Source: Candidatus Alistipes excrementipullorum (GTDB lineage Bacteria; Bacteroidota; Bacteroidia; Bacteroidales; Rikenellaceae). From it: a stretch of 32,067 bases of DNA. The stretch is from contig DXGW01000040.1 in the NCBI GenBank assembly GCA_019113665.1, positions 1-32,067 of the forward strand. Reading direction: 5' to 3'. The notes beneath the pieces are model-generated. The model ran no database searches. It saw nothing but the letters and a program-made list of their open reading frames with translations, and was not told the origin of the DNA. The position numbers were made by a program, and so were the translations under genes. Of this stretch, positions 7,548 through 15,681 are shown piece after piece; position 1 is the stretch's first letter; every line of letters starts with the position of its first letter.

Positions 7548-8312
7548 ATGGCAGCACAGAAAAAGACATCGGAAACGGATTTTTCCATGCAGGAGAAGAT
7601 AGCCGCTCTCTACGAGTTGCAGAAAATCGATTCGCAGATCGACGAAATCAACAAGATCAAGGGCGAGTTGCCGCTTGAGGTTCAGGATCTGGAGGACGAA
7701 ATTGCCGGGCTGAATACGCGCATCGACAATATCAAGGCCGAAATCGAAGAACTCAACACCCTGTCGAAACAGCGCAACCGCGAGAAGGACAAGGCGCAGA
7801 TCCTCATATCGAACTACAAGGAGCAGCAGAACAATGTCCGCAACAACCGCGAGTTCGATGCCATTTCGAAGGAGATCGAGTATCAGGAACTCGAAATAGA
7901 GCTTGCCGACAAGCGCCTGAAGGAGTATGCCGCCGGTGTCAAGGTCAAGAAGGCATCGCTTGAGGAGACGCAGGCCACCGTTGCCGAGCGTACGATGGAC
8001 CTCAATGCCAAAAAGACCGAACTCGACAGCATCGAGGCCGAAACCGCCGATCAGGTGGCTGACCTTGAGAAGCGCGCCGAGGCCGCCAAGGAGAAGATCG
8101 ACGAGCGCCTGCTGGCCGCTTATGATCGTATCCGCAGAAACGTCCACAACGGTCTTGCGGTGGTTACGGTTCGCCGTGACGCGTGCGGCGGTTGCTACAA
8201 CCGTATCCCGCCCCAGCGTCAGGCCGACATTCGCCTTGGCAAGAAGCTGATCGTCTGCGAGTATTGCGGCCGCATACTTGTCGGCGGCGACGAGGAGCAG
8301 GCGCAGCAGTAG
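7548..8312 (+). CDS. Coiled-coil C4-type zinc-ribbon protein (COG1579/CdsZ-like)
   Basis: The 254-residue protein consists mostly of a long antiparallel coiled coil (about 15-190, heptads rich in Lys, Glu, Ile, Leu) ending in a zf-RING_7 zinc ribbon with Cys213-x2-Cys216 and Cys237-x2-Cys240. Relatives include H. pylori HP0958/FlgZ and chlamydial CdsZ, which bind RNA or act in secretion, but no flagellar or type III genes are present here, so the role in this organism is unknown. The gene lies 16 nt after the Nif3 gene, the usual partnership for this family. It ends before a strong intrinsic terminator. Cytoplasmic, with no signal peptide. Confidence 0.9.
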   Translation: MAAQKKTSETDFSMQEKIAALYELQKIDSQIDEINKIKGELPLEVQDLEDEIAGLNTRIDNIKAEIEELNTLSKQRNREKDKAQILISNYKEQQNNVRNNREFDAISKEIEYQELEIELADKRLKEYAAGVKVKKASLEETQATVAERTMDLNAKKTELDSIEAETADQVADLEKRAEAAKEKIDERLLAAYDRIRRNVHNGLAVVTVRRDACGGCYNRIPPQRQADIRLGKKLIVCEYCGRILVGGDEEQAQQ

Positions 8313-8355
8313 TACGGCTGTAAAGTGAGGGGACGACGGAATGTCCCATAGTGAT

Positions 8356-8399
8356 AACCCGAGGGGCGGACTTGTGAAAAGTCCGCCCCTCGGGTTTTT
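8356..8399 (+). terminator. Strong intrinsic terminator
   Basis: Perfect 18-bp GC-rich stem (8356-8373 with 8379-8396), loop GTGAA, followed by a run of T to 8399. It lies 43 nt after the zinc-ribbon gene and closes the first + strand block. Confidence 0.92.
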
Positions 8400-8455
8400 G
8401 CCGTTCCGGCGGGCGTCCGAAGCTGCCGGTGTGGCTAAAAATATCGTATGAAGGT

Positions 8456-8485
8456 CTTGAGTTTGTAAAAATATGATTACCTTTG
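8456..8485 (+). promoter_or_regulatory. nadE promoter
   Basis: TACCTTTG at 8478-8485 with a CTTG -33-like box at 8456-8459 (18-nt spacer). The predicted start point near 8491 leaves a leader of about 25 nt. It follows the terminator at 8356-8399 and probably drives nadE-rseC-rnf. Confidence 0.6.
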
Positions 8486-8517
8486 CGGAATAGTAAGTAA
8501 GATATAACTTTTTGCAG

Positions 8518-10104
8518 ATGAAGATAGCTCTTGCTCAATTGAATTATACCACCGGCGACATTCAGGGCAACGCCTCGAAGATCGTCGATGCGGTAGAGAA
8601 GGCCAAGGCCGTGCATGCGGACCTTGTAGTGTTCGCCGAACAGGCCGTCAGCGGTACACCCGCATTCGATTTGCTGCGGAAAACAACATTTATAGAGCTT
8701 TGCGACGAAGCTCTCGAAAACATAGCTTCACATTGCAAGGGCATTGCCGCCATCGTCGGCCTGCCGATACTTACGAATGACGGTACGATCAGCGCGGCTG
8801 CCGTGGTTGTCGACGGGAGGGTCGTGCGCTGCGTAGGCAAACAGTTCATCTCGGCACGCCGCGAGATGGGATATCTCGTGCCGTCGAAGGGATACGAGTA
8901 TGTCGAGATGTGCGGACACAAGATGGCCGTGGTCGTAGGCGACGACCTGAGCCATATCTATGACATGGACCGCGAGGCCGACATGATCGTCAGCATCAAT
9001 TCGCGCCGCTACGGCAAGGACGTACTCGCATACCGTTACGATTCGTTCCGCAAGACCGCTTTCGTCGAGGGCAAGACCCTCGTCTTCATAAACAACATCG
9101 GAGGCTCGGCCGAGATCGTCTATGACGGCACATCGTGCGTCGTGGACAAGAGCGGCGAGATTACCCTCATGATGAAGAGTTTCGAGGAGGATTTCGCCGT
9201 CTACGACACCGATGCCGAACACAAGGCTGTCGAGACGATGCCTTACTCGACCTGCAACGACCATACGCGCATGCTCTACCGCGCCGCCTGCCTCGGCCTG
9301 AAGGATTATTTCGCCAAGAGCGGGTACACGAAGGCCAGCATCGGACTTTCGGGCGGTATCGATTCGGCCGTGGTGGCATGCATCGCTGCCGATGCCCTCG
9401 GCCGTGAGAACGTGAAGGCGCTGCTCATGCCGTCGCAGTTCTCGTCTGACCATTCGGTCGAGGACGCCAAGGCTCTGGCCGAGAACCTCGGGATACAGTA
9501 CAGCGTGCTCCCCATTACCGAGGTCTACAAGTCGATAATGGATACGCTCAAGCCGATAACCGGAGGTACGGAGTTCGACTCCACCGAGGAGAACATTCAG
9601 TCGCGTATCCGTACCATCATGCTGATGGCCATGCAGAACAAGAGCGGATACGTCCTGCTCAACTCCTCGAACAAGAGCGAGAATGCCCTGGGCTTCTGTA
9701 CGCTGTATGGCGATACGGCCGGTGCGTTCAGCGTCACGGGCGACCTCTACAAGACCGAGATGTATGCCGTGGCACGTTACATCAACCGCGAATTCAACGA
9801 TGTGATCCCCGAAAACATATTGACCAAGGAGCCGTCGTCGGAACTCCACCCCAACCAGAAGGACAGCGACATACTGCCTCCTTACGACGTGGTGGACGCC
9901 ATTCTGGAACGCATGATCGAGGAGGGACAGCATCGCGAGGAGATCGTCAATGCCGGTTTCGACTCGGAGGTGGTCGAGAAGATCCACTCGATGATCATGC
10001 GCAACGAAAAGAAACGTTACCAGTTCCCGCCGGTATTGAGGTTGTCTTCATGCGCATTCAAGCATGAGCGCCTGATGCCTCTTATCAACAAGTACGGGTA
10101 TTAG
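8518..10104 (+). CDS. nadE: NAD+ synthetase with N-terminal nitrilase-like domain lacking the catalytic cysteine
   Basis: Makes NAD+ from nicotinate adenine dinucleotide, ATP and an ammonia donor. The 528 residues from ATG 8518 have two domains: a nitrilase-like glutaminase domain (1-250) and an NAD synthetase domain with PP-loop SGGIDSA at 278-284, NSSNKSE and GAFSVTGDLYKT. In glutamine-dependent NadE the triad is Glu-Lys-Cys. Glu41 (VFAEQ) and Lys108 (VGKQF) align, but the position of the Cys (normally in ICED) is Gly141 in VVVGDD (codon GGC). The glutaminase is therefore probably inactive and the enzyme may use free ammonia. The synthetase half looks intact. A TTG at 8512 is an alternative but less likely start. 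rseC begins 23 nt downstream. Confidence 0.93.
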   Translation: MKIALAQLNYTTGDIQGNASKIVDAVEKAKAVHADLVVFAEQAVSGTPAFDLLRKTTFIELCDEALENIASHCKGIAAIVGLPILTNDGTISAAAVVVDGRVVRCVGKQFISARREMGYLVPSKGYEYVEMCGHKMAVVVGDDLSHIYDMDREADMIVSINSRRYGKDVLAYRYDSFRKTAFVEGKTLVFINNIGGSAEIVYDGTSCVVDKSGEITLMMKSFEEDFAVYDTDAEHKAVETMPYSTCNDHTRMLYRAACLGLKDYFAKSGYTKASIGLSGGIDSAVVACIAADALGRENVKALLMPSQFSSDHSVEDAKALAENLGIQYSVLPITEVYKSIMDTLKPITGGTEFDSTEENIQSRIRTIMLMAMQNKSGYVLLNSSNKSENALGFCTLYGDTAGAFSVTGDLYKTEMYAVARYINREFNDVIPENILTKEPSSELHPNQKDSDILPPYDVVDAILERMIEEGQHREEIVNAGFDSEVVEKIHSMIMRNEKKRYQFPPVLRLSSCAFKHERLMPLINKYGY

Positions 10105-10127
10105 TATCTTCGGCCGAACGCATCACG

Positions 10128-10550
10128 ATGAACATGAACGGACATATAGAACACATCGGACGCGTCGAGAATGTTGTCGGCCGGAGTGTCTTTGTCAAGA
10201 TAATTTCCCAAAGCGCCTGCGGAAGCTGCGAGGCCCGCAAGGCGTGCGGTTTGAGCGAATCGTCCGAAAAAATCATAGAAGTGGAAACCTCGTCGGCATC
10301 GGAGTATGCCGTCGGTGACGAGGTCATGGTCTCGGTGCGCCGCAGGGTCGGCCTGATAGCCGTGGCCATAGCCTATGTCGCCCCGCTGGTCGTGCTTGTC
10401 GCCGTGCTCGCAGGCGCCGAAGCCTTCGGCGTGAGCGAACGCAAGGCCGCACTGGCTTCGCTGTGCGGCGTGGCGGTCTATTATCTGCTGCTGTGGCTCT
10501 TCAGGGAGAGAATCTCGGACAGGGTGAATTTTATTATTCATAAAATATAG
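10128..10550 (+). CDS. rseC: RseC/MucC-family protein preceding the Rnf operon
   Basis: The 140-residue inner-membrane protein has the RseC pattern: an N-terminal soluble part with three clustered cysteines (Cys31, Cys34, Cys40 in ACGSCEARKAC), then two membrane helices (about 74-95 and 105-123). In E. coli RseC modulates sigma-E and, with Rsx/Rnf, helps reduce SoxR. In Bacteroidota it commonly sits just before rnfB, as here (3-nt gap). That position suggests a role in assembling or supplying the Rnf complex rather than in sigma-E control, which is inference. Likely co-transcribed with nadE and rnf. Confidence 0.88.
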   Translation: MNMNGHIEHIGRVENVVGRSVFVKIISQSACGSCEARKACGLSESSEKIIEVETSSASEYAVGDEVMVSVRRRVGLIAVAIAYVAPLVVLVAVLAGAEAFGVSERKAALASLCGVAVYYLLLWLFRERISDRVNFIIHKI

Positions 10551-10553
10551 GCA

Positions 10554-11522
10554 ATGAGTATTTTACTTTTTACTGTTTTGACACTTTGTGTTCTGGGCGT
10601 GTTGTCGGCCGTCGTGCTCTACTTCGTGGCCCAGAAGTTCAAGGTCGAGGAGGATCCCCGTATCGACGAAGTGGAGAAGATGTTGCCCGGTGCCAATTGC
10701 GGAGGCTGCGGATTTGCGGGTTGCCGTGCCATGGCCGAAGCTCTTGTCAAGCGTGACGACATCTCCGAACTTTTCTGCCCGGTGGGCGGTGGCGATACGA
10801 TGAAGGCCATAGCCACATATCTGGGTAAGGCCGCTCCCGAAAAAGAGCCTCGCGTGGCTACCGTCCGCTGCGGCGGAACATGCGAGAAACGTCCGCGTAC
10901 CAACACCTTCGACGGTGCAAGGTCGTGTGCCGTCGCTTCGTCGCTCTATGTCGGCGAAACGGCTTGCGCCTACGGCTGTCTGGGTTATGGCGATTGTGTG
11001 ACGGCATGTGCTTTCGACGCCATTCACATCAACCCCGAAACCGGCCTGGCCGAGGTCGACGCCGAGAAGTGTACGGCTTGCGGCGCCTGCGTGAAGGCTT
11101 GCCCCAAGGGCTTGATCGAACTGCGCAAGAAGTGGCCCAAAGGCCGTGCAATCTACGTGTCGTGCATGTCCAGGGACAAGGGTGCCGTGGTGATGAAGGC
11201 CTGCAAGGCCGGCTGTATCGGTTGCGGCAAGTGCGAGAAGGTGTGCGAGTTCGGCGCAATCAAGGTCGAGAACAACCTCGCATTCATCGATTCGGACAAG
11301 TGCCGCCTCTGCCGCAAGTGTGTCAACGAGTGCCCGACCGGAGCCATCAAGATCATAGGCCTGGCCCCGCTGCCCAAGGCCCCGAAGGCCGCTCCCGCAG
11401 CTGCAGCAGCTCCTGCCGCAAAGACGGAGACCGCTGCTCCGAAAGCCGGACCGGCCGCTGTGAAGGCAGCCGCTGAAACGGCCCCGAAGGTTGAACCGGT
11501 TGAAAACAAAAAGGAGAAGTAG
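10554..11522 (+). CDS. rnfB: Rnf complex subunit B, electron-entry iron-sulfur protein
   Basis: Takes electrons from reduced ferredoxin and passes them into the Rnf complex on the cytoplasmic side. The 322-residue protein has an N-terminal membrane helix (about 4-26), the Rnf-type [4Fe-4S] domain with Cys49-x2-Cys52-x4-Cys57 and Cys75, then a series of ferredoxin-like cysteine groups: CAYGCLGYGDC..., CTACGACVKAC, CIGCGKCEKVC and CRLCRKCVNEC. The C-terminal tail (from about 275) is Ala/Pro/Lys-rich and low-complexity, typical of RnfB/RnfC ends. rnfC starts 4 nt after the stop. Assignment is secure. Confidence 0.96.
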   Translation: MSILLFTVLTLCVLGVLSAVVLYFVAQKFKVEEDPRIDEVEKMLPGANCGGCGFAGCRAMAEALVKRDDISELFCPVGGGDTMKAIATYLGKAAPEKEPRVATVRCGGTCEKRPRTNTFDGARSCAVASSLYVGETACAYGCLGYGDCVTACAFDAIHINPETGLAEVDAEKCTACGACVKACPKGLIELRKKWPKGRAIYVSCMSRDKGAVVMKACKAGCIGCGKCEKVCEFGAIKVENNLAFIDSDKCRLCRKCVNECPTGAIKIIGLAPLPKAPKAAPAAAAAPAAKTETAAPKAGPAAVKAAAETAPKVEPVENKKEK

Positions 11523-11526
11523 CGCT

Positions 11527-12870
11527 ATGAAAACATTTCCCATAGGCGGTATACATCCGTCAGACAACAAACAGTGGAGCAAGGCGAGCGCCATCGAGGC
11601 GATGCCGCTGCCCGATACGGTCACGATCCCTCTGGCGCAGCACATAGGCGCTCCGGCCGTGGCAAAGGTCGCCAAGGGCGACAAGGTGCTTACGGGTCAG
11701 CTTATTGCCGAAGCCGCAAGTTTCATGTCGGCAAACATTCACTCCCCGATTTCGGGTACGGTTACGGCCGTGGACCTCGTGCCCAATGCCCAGGGACTGC
11801 GCCAGATGATGATAACCATCAAGCGCGAGGGCGACGAGTGGGCCGAAGGCATCGACCGCTCCGACGAGCTCGTGAAGGAGTGCAACCTTGAGGCCTCCGA
11901 GATCCTGGCACGCATCAAGAATGCCGGTATCGTCGGCATGGGCGGCGCCACGTTCCCCACGCACGTGAAACTTTCGATCCCGGCCGGAAAGAAGGCCGAG
12001 TTTCTGATAATCAACGGTGTCGAGTGCGAACCGTATCTGACCTCGGACTACCGTACGATGCTCGAATACGGCGAGCGTCTGATCGTCGGTGTCAGGATCC
12101 TGATGAAGGCCATCGACGTGAAGAAGGCATTCATCGGAGTCGAGAACAACAAGCCCGACGCCGTGGCTCATCTGCGCGAACTGGCTGCAGGAGTCGAAGG
12201 TGTTGAGGTCGTGCCGTTGAAGGTGCGTTACCCGCAGGGCGGCGAGAAGCAACTCATCGCGGCCTTGACAGGCCGTCAGGTGCCGCCTCCGCCGGCATTG
12301 CCCATCGACGTGGGTGCCGTCGTATGCAATGCTTCGACGACGGTCGCGGTTTACGATGCCGTGCAGAAGAACAAACCTCTCATCGAGCGTGTGGTAACGG
12401 TGACGGGCAAGCATGTGGCCCAGCCCAAGAACCTGCTCGCACGTATGGGTACGCCCATCTCGGCTCTCGTGTCGATGGCGGGCGGACTGCCCGAAGGCGA
12501 TGTCAAGGTGCTCAACGGCGGTCCTATGATGGGCCGTGCGATGGTGAACCTCGATTCGCCCGTTACGAAGGGCTGCTCGGGTATCACCATACTCGACGGT
12601 CGCGAGGCCCAGCGCAGCGCAGCTACCGTCTGCATCAAGTGTGCGAAGTGCGTCGAGGCCTGCCCGATGGGTCTCGAACCCTTCTTCCTCTCGAAAATGT
12701 CGAAGCGCAAGTCGTGGGACGTGGTCGAGGCTAACAGGGTTACCGACTGTATCGAGTGCGGCTCGTGCCAGTACACCTGCCCGGCAAGCATGCCCCTGCT
12801 GGACTTCATACGTACGGGCAAACAGACCGTAATGGGTATTATCCGCGCACGTGCGGCTGCTAAAAAGTAA
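11527..12870 (+). CDS. rnfC: Rnf complex subunit C, NADH-binding flavoprotein
   Basis: Peripheral cytoplasmic subunit that holds FMN and reacts with NAD(H). The 447 residues from ATG 11527 contain a barrel-sandwich N-terminus (IHSPISGTVT), the NADH/FMN motif GMGGATFPTHVK, the NGVECEPYL segment, and two [4Fe-4S] motifs: Cys369/372/375/379 and Cys408/411/414/418. The frame is open to 11491, but that would overlap rnfB and lacks family similarity. RnfC in some Proteobacteria has a long repeat tail; this one ends shortly after the clusters. Confidence 0.96.
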   Translation: MKTFPIGGIHPSDNKQWSKASAIEAMPLPDTVTIPLAQHIGAPAVAKVAKGDKVLTGQLIAEAASFMSANIHSPISGTVTAVDLVPNAQGLRQMMITIKREGDEWAEGIDRSDELVKECNLEASEILARIKNAGIVGMGGATFPTHVKLSIPAGKKAEFLIINGVECEPYLTSDYRTMLEYGERLIVGVRILMKAIDVKKAFIGVENNKPDAVAHLRELAAGVEGVEVVPLKVRYPQGGEKQLIAALTGRQVPPPPALPIDVGAVVCNASTTVAVYDAVQKNKPLIERVVTVTGKHVAQPKNLLARMGTPISALVSMAGGLPEGDVKVLNGGPMMGRAMVNLDSPVTKGCSGITILDGREAQRSAATVCIKCAKCVEACPMGLEPFFLSKMSKRKSWDVVEANRVTDCIECGSCQYTCPASMPLLDFIRTGKQTVMGIIRARAAAKK

Positions 12871-12888
12871 TATAAACAACGGAAAGAT

Positions 12889-13860
12889 ATGGCAAATAGA
12901 TTCTTTGTTTCTCCGTCGCCGCATATACACACCGAACAGACCACGCAGAAGATCATGGCCGATGTCATCATCGCACTGCTGCCTGCATTGTGTGTGTCGA
13001 TCGCGGTTTACGGTTGGGGAGTGCTCGTCCTGACTGCCGTCTCGATTGCGAGCTGCGTCCTCTTCGAATTCCTTATCCAGAAATACCTGCTTCGCGGCGA
13101 GTGCACGATAGGCAACCTGTCGGCCGTGGTTACGGGTCTGCTGCTGGCATTCAACCTTCCCTACGGACTGCCGTGGTGGATCGTGGTGATCGGCGCGTTC
13201 GTGGCCATAGCTGTCGGCAAGATGACCTTCGGCGGTCTGGGCAAAAACCCGTTCAACCCCGCACTCGTTGGTCGTGTGTTCCTCCTGATTGCATATCCGG
13301 CTCAGATGACCACATTCCCCGCCCCCAGGATCGAGGGCTTCGTCGATGCATATTCGGGTGCCACGCCTCTGGCAGCCGCAAAGGCCGGACTGGTAGATTA
13401 CGGATCGTATGACATGCTCGGCATGTTCAACGGCGCAATGGCCGGATCGGTCGGCGAAATAGCGACGCTGGCACTGTTGCTCGGTTTCGTCTACCTGTTG
13501 TGGAACAAGGTGATAACATGGCATATTCCCGTAGCCGTTCTCGGCTCGATGGCCGTGTTCGCCTTTGTGGTGGCGCTGTTCATGGGCGGCGACGCTTCGT
13601 TGCTCTATGAGTTCCCGCTCTTCCACCTGCTGGCCGGTGGTGCCGTGCTGGGTGCCGTCTACATGGCTACCGACTACTCGACATCGCCGATGAACCACCG
13701 CGCAATGCTGATATACGGTGTCGGTATCGGTGTTCTGACCATGTGCATTCGCCTGTGGGGCGCATATCCCGAGGGTATGTCGTTCGCCATACTGATCATG
13801 AACTCGGTGGTGCCCCTGCTGAACAAATATGTCAAACCCAAGCGTTTCGGCTTGAAATAA
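12889..13860 (+). CDS. rnfD: Rnf complex subunit D, FMN-carrying membrane protein
   Basis: Integral membrane subunit of the ion-translocating Rnf complex, homologous to NqrB. The 323-residue protein has multiple hydrophobic helices. The covalent FMN site is SGATPL with Thr159 as the acceptor. It also shows the conserved GLGKNPFNPALVGR segment and the late YMATDYSTSPMN motif. Start ATG at 12889, 18 nt after rnfC. Whether the pump moves Na+ or H+ cannot be decided from sequence by eye. Confidence 0.95.
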   Translation: MANRFFVSPSPHIHTEQTTQKIMADVIIALLPALCVSIAVYGWGVLVLTAVSIASCVLFEFLIQKYLLRGECTIGNLSAVVTGLLLAFNLPYGLPWWIVVIGAFVAIAVGKMTFGGLGKNPFNPALVGRVFLLIAYPAQMTTFPAPRIEGFVDAYSGATPLAAAKAGLVDYGSYDMLGMFNGAMAGSVGEIATLALLLGFVYLLWNKVITWHIPVAVLGSMAVFAFVVALFMGGDASLLYEFPLFHLLAGGAVLGAVYMATDYSTSPMNHRAMLIYGVGIGVLTMCIRLWGAYPEGMSFAILIMNSVVPLLNKYVKPKRFGLK

Positions 13861-13875
13861 TGTGGAGGTTGCAAG

Positions 13876-14511
13876 ATGAAAAGTACACTTTTTAACATGG
13901 TGACCGTGCTCTTCTGCATTACGCTTGTCGCATCGGCAGGCGTCGGCGCGGTCAATATGATTACGGCCGAACCGATCGCCGCCTCGAAGCAGAAGGCTGT
14001 CGAAGATGCAATCCTCGCCGTGCTGCCCGCTTTCGAGCAGAGTACGGCCGAAGAGATGACCATAGACGAGATGCCGATAACGGTACACAAGGCCGTCAAC
14101 GGCAACGATCTTGTCGGCTATGCCGTCGAGACGATGACCAAGAGCGGTTTCAACGGCGTCATACGCCTGATGGTGGGCTTCTCGCCCGAAGGCCAGGTGC
14201 TGAACGTTAATGTCCTCGAGCAGGCCGAGACCCCGGGCCTCGGAACCAAGATGTGCGACGAGGGCAACCCCCTGATCTCAAGTATCAAGGGTAAGAACCT
14301 CGAATCGATGAAACTTGTCGACGGCCGCCTGGCCGTACGCAAGGACGGCGGCGACGTAGATGCGCTGACGGCCGCTACGATCTCGTCGCGCGCGTATGTC
14401 GATGCCGTAAACCGTGCTTACATGGCTTACAAGAGCGTAGTGGACGGAACCGAACCGACCGACGTGTCGACCGGCGCCACCAAGACGCAGAAAGGAGGTA
14501 ACAATGAATAA
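13876..14511 (+). CDS. rnfG: Rnf complex subunit G, periplasmic flavin-linked protein
   Basis: Homologue of NqrC with covalently bound FMN. The 211-residue protein has one N-terminal membrane anchor (about 7-28) and a periplasmic FMN_bind domain. The flavinylation site is LTAATISSRA, with Thr168 as probable acceptor; the usual S/T-G-A-T reads T-A-A-T here. The EQAETPGLG motif is intact. A GGAGG ribosome site at 13864-13868 precedes ATG 13876. Its 3' end overlaps rnfE by 8 nt. An ApbE flavin transferase would be needed for maturation and is not in the window. Confidence 0.94.
   Translation: MKSTLFNMVTVLFCITLVASAGVGAVNMITAEPIAASKQKAVEDAILAVLPAFEQSTAEEMTIDEMPITVHKAVNGNDLVGYAVETMTKSGFNGVIRLMVGFSPEGQVLNVNVLEQAETPGLGTKMCDEGNPLISSIKGKNLESMKLVDGRLAVRKDGGDVDALTAATISSRAYVDAVNRAYMAYKSVVDGTEPTDVSTGATKTQKGGNNE
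14492..14500 (+). promoter_or_regulatory. Full-length Shine-Dalgarno site before rnfE
   Basis: AAGGAGGTA sits 3 nt before the rnfE ATG at 14504, inside the rnfG coding sequence. Such a full match is unusual in this window, where most starts have weak or no Shine-Dalgarno sites; it may help re-initiation at the 8-nt rnfG/rnfE overlap. Confidence 0.55.
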
Positions 14512-15088
14512 ACTCTCGCTCGTCCTCAAGGGCATAATCAAGGAGAACCCGACGTTCGTGCTGGTGCTGGGTATGTGCCCGACACTCGGTACGACTACCT
14601 CGGCCTCCAACGGCTTCGGTATGGGTGTGGCCACGATGGCCGTGCTCATCATGTCGAACCTCGTCATCTCGCTGGTCAAGAACCTGATCCCGGACAAGGT
14701 GCGCATACCGGCCTTCATCGTCATCATCGCGTCGTTCGTGACCATAATACAGATGCTCATGCAGGCCTATGTGCCGGCTCTCTATGCGAGCCTCGGCGTC
14801 TTTATTCCACTGATTGTGGTGAACTGCATCATTCTGGGCCGTGCCGAGGCTTTCGCCTCGAAAAACTCGCCCGTGGACTCGATGCTCGACGGTGTGGGCA
14901 TAGGTCTCGGATTTACGCTCTCGCTGACAGTCATCGGCGCAATCCGCGAGCTGCTCGGAAACGGTTCGGTGTTCGGTTTCTCGTTCGGAATATCGGACTA
15001 CATGCCGCTGGTGTTCGTCCTCGCCCCGGGTGCCTTCCTGGTGCTGGGATATCTTATGGCTTTGTTTAACAAATTCGTGAAGAAATAG
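14504..15088 (+). CDS. rnfE: Rnf complex subunit E, membrane protein
   Basis: The 194-residue integral membrane subunit is homologous to NqrD, with about six membrane helices and the conserved CPTLGTTTSA and VNCIILGRAEAFASKN motifs. The cysteines of RnfA and RnfE are known to hold an intramembrane Fe-S cluster between the two subunits; candidates here are in GMCPTLG and VNCIILG. It overlaps rnfG by 8 nt and rnfA follows after 2 nt. Confidence 0.95.
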   Translation: MNKLSLVLKGIIKENPTFVLVLGMCPTLGTTTSASNGFGMGVATMAVLIMSNLVISLVKNLIPDKVRIPAFIVIIASFVTIIQMLMQAYVPALYASLGVFIPLIVVNCIILGRAEAFASKNSPVDSMLDGVGIGLGFTLSLTVIGAIRELLGNGSVFGFSFGISDYMPLVFVLAPGAFLVLGYLMALFNKFVKK

Positions 15089-15090
15089 TT

Positions 15091-15672
15091 ATGGAAACGG
15101 TATCATATTTTGCAATAATCCTGGGGTCGATCCTCGTAAACAACGTCGTTCTGGCCCAGTTCCTCGGAATATGTCCGTTCCTCGGCGTTTCGTCGAAGGT
15201 CGAGACCTCGCTCGGTATGGGTGCGGCCGTGACGTTCGTGATGTCGCTGACGGCTGTGGTGGCATGGTGCCTGCAGACATACGTCCTCGTGCCGCTGCAC
15301 ATCGAGTACATGCAGACGATAGTCTTCATTCTGGTCATCGCCGCACTGGTGCAGATGGTCGAGATCATTCTCAAGAAGGTGTCGCCGTCGCTCTACCAGG
15401 CTCTCGGAATATTCCTGCCGCTCATCACGACCAACTGCGCCGTGCTGGGTGTTGCGATCCTGATGATTCAGAAGGAGTTCAACCTCCTGCAGAGTGTCGT
15501 GTATTCGGCTTCGACGGCCATAGGTTTCGCCCTGGCGCTGACGCTCTTCGCCGGCATACGCGAACGCCTCGATTTCGAGGAGGTGCCCGCCGCAATGAAG
15601 GGTACGCCCATAGCGTTGATTACGGCCGCGCTGCTGGCCATGGCATTCCTCGGTTTCTCGGGAATGGTATAG
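15091..15672 (+). CDS. rnfA: Rnf complex subunit A, membrane protein
   Basis: The 193-residue subunit is homologous to NqrE and pseudo-symmetric to RnfE, with about six membrane helices. Motifs include NNVVLAQFLGICPFLGVS and TTNCAVLGVAILM; their cysteines are the likely ligands of the cluster shared with RnfE. It is the last gene of the rnfBCDGEA set. Hairpins without a clear T-run follow in the 220-nt gap to hpt. Confidence 0.96.
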   Translation: METVSYFAIILGSILVNNVVLAQFLGICPFLGVSSKVETSLGMGAAVTFVMSLTAVVAWCLQTYVLVPLHIEYMQTIVFILVIAALVQMVEIILKKVSPSLYQALGIFLPLITTNCAVLGVAILMIQKEFNLLQSVVYSASTAIGFALALTLFAGIRERLDFEEVPAAMKGTPIALITAALLAMAFLGFSGMV

Positions 15673-15681
15673 CGTACATAT

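Noticed and set aside
11560-14088. Very long (842-codon) open frame antisense to rnfC and rnfD
   Set aside because: Its product is His/Arg/Gln-rich with no recognisable domain and lies opposite firmly identified genes. Biased third-position codon use in a GC-rich genome leaves such antisense frames open by chance.
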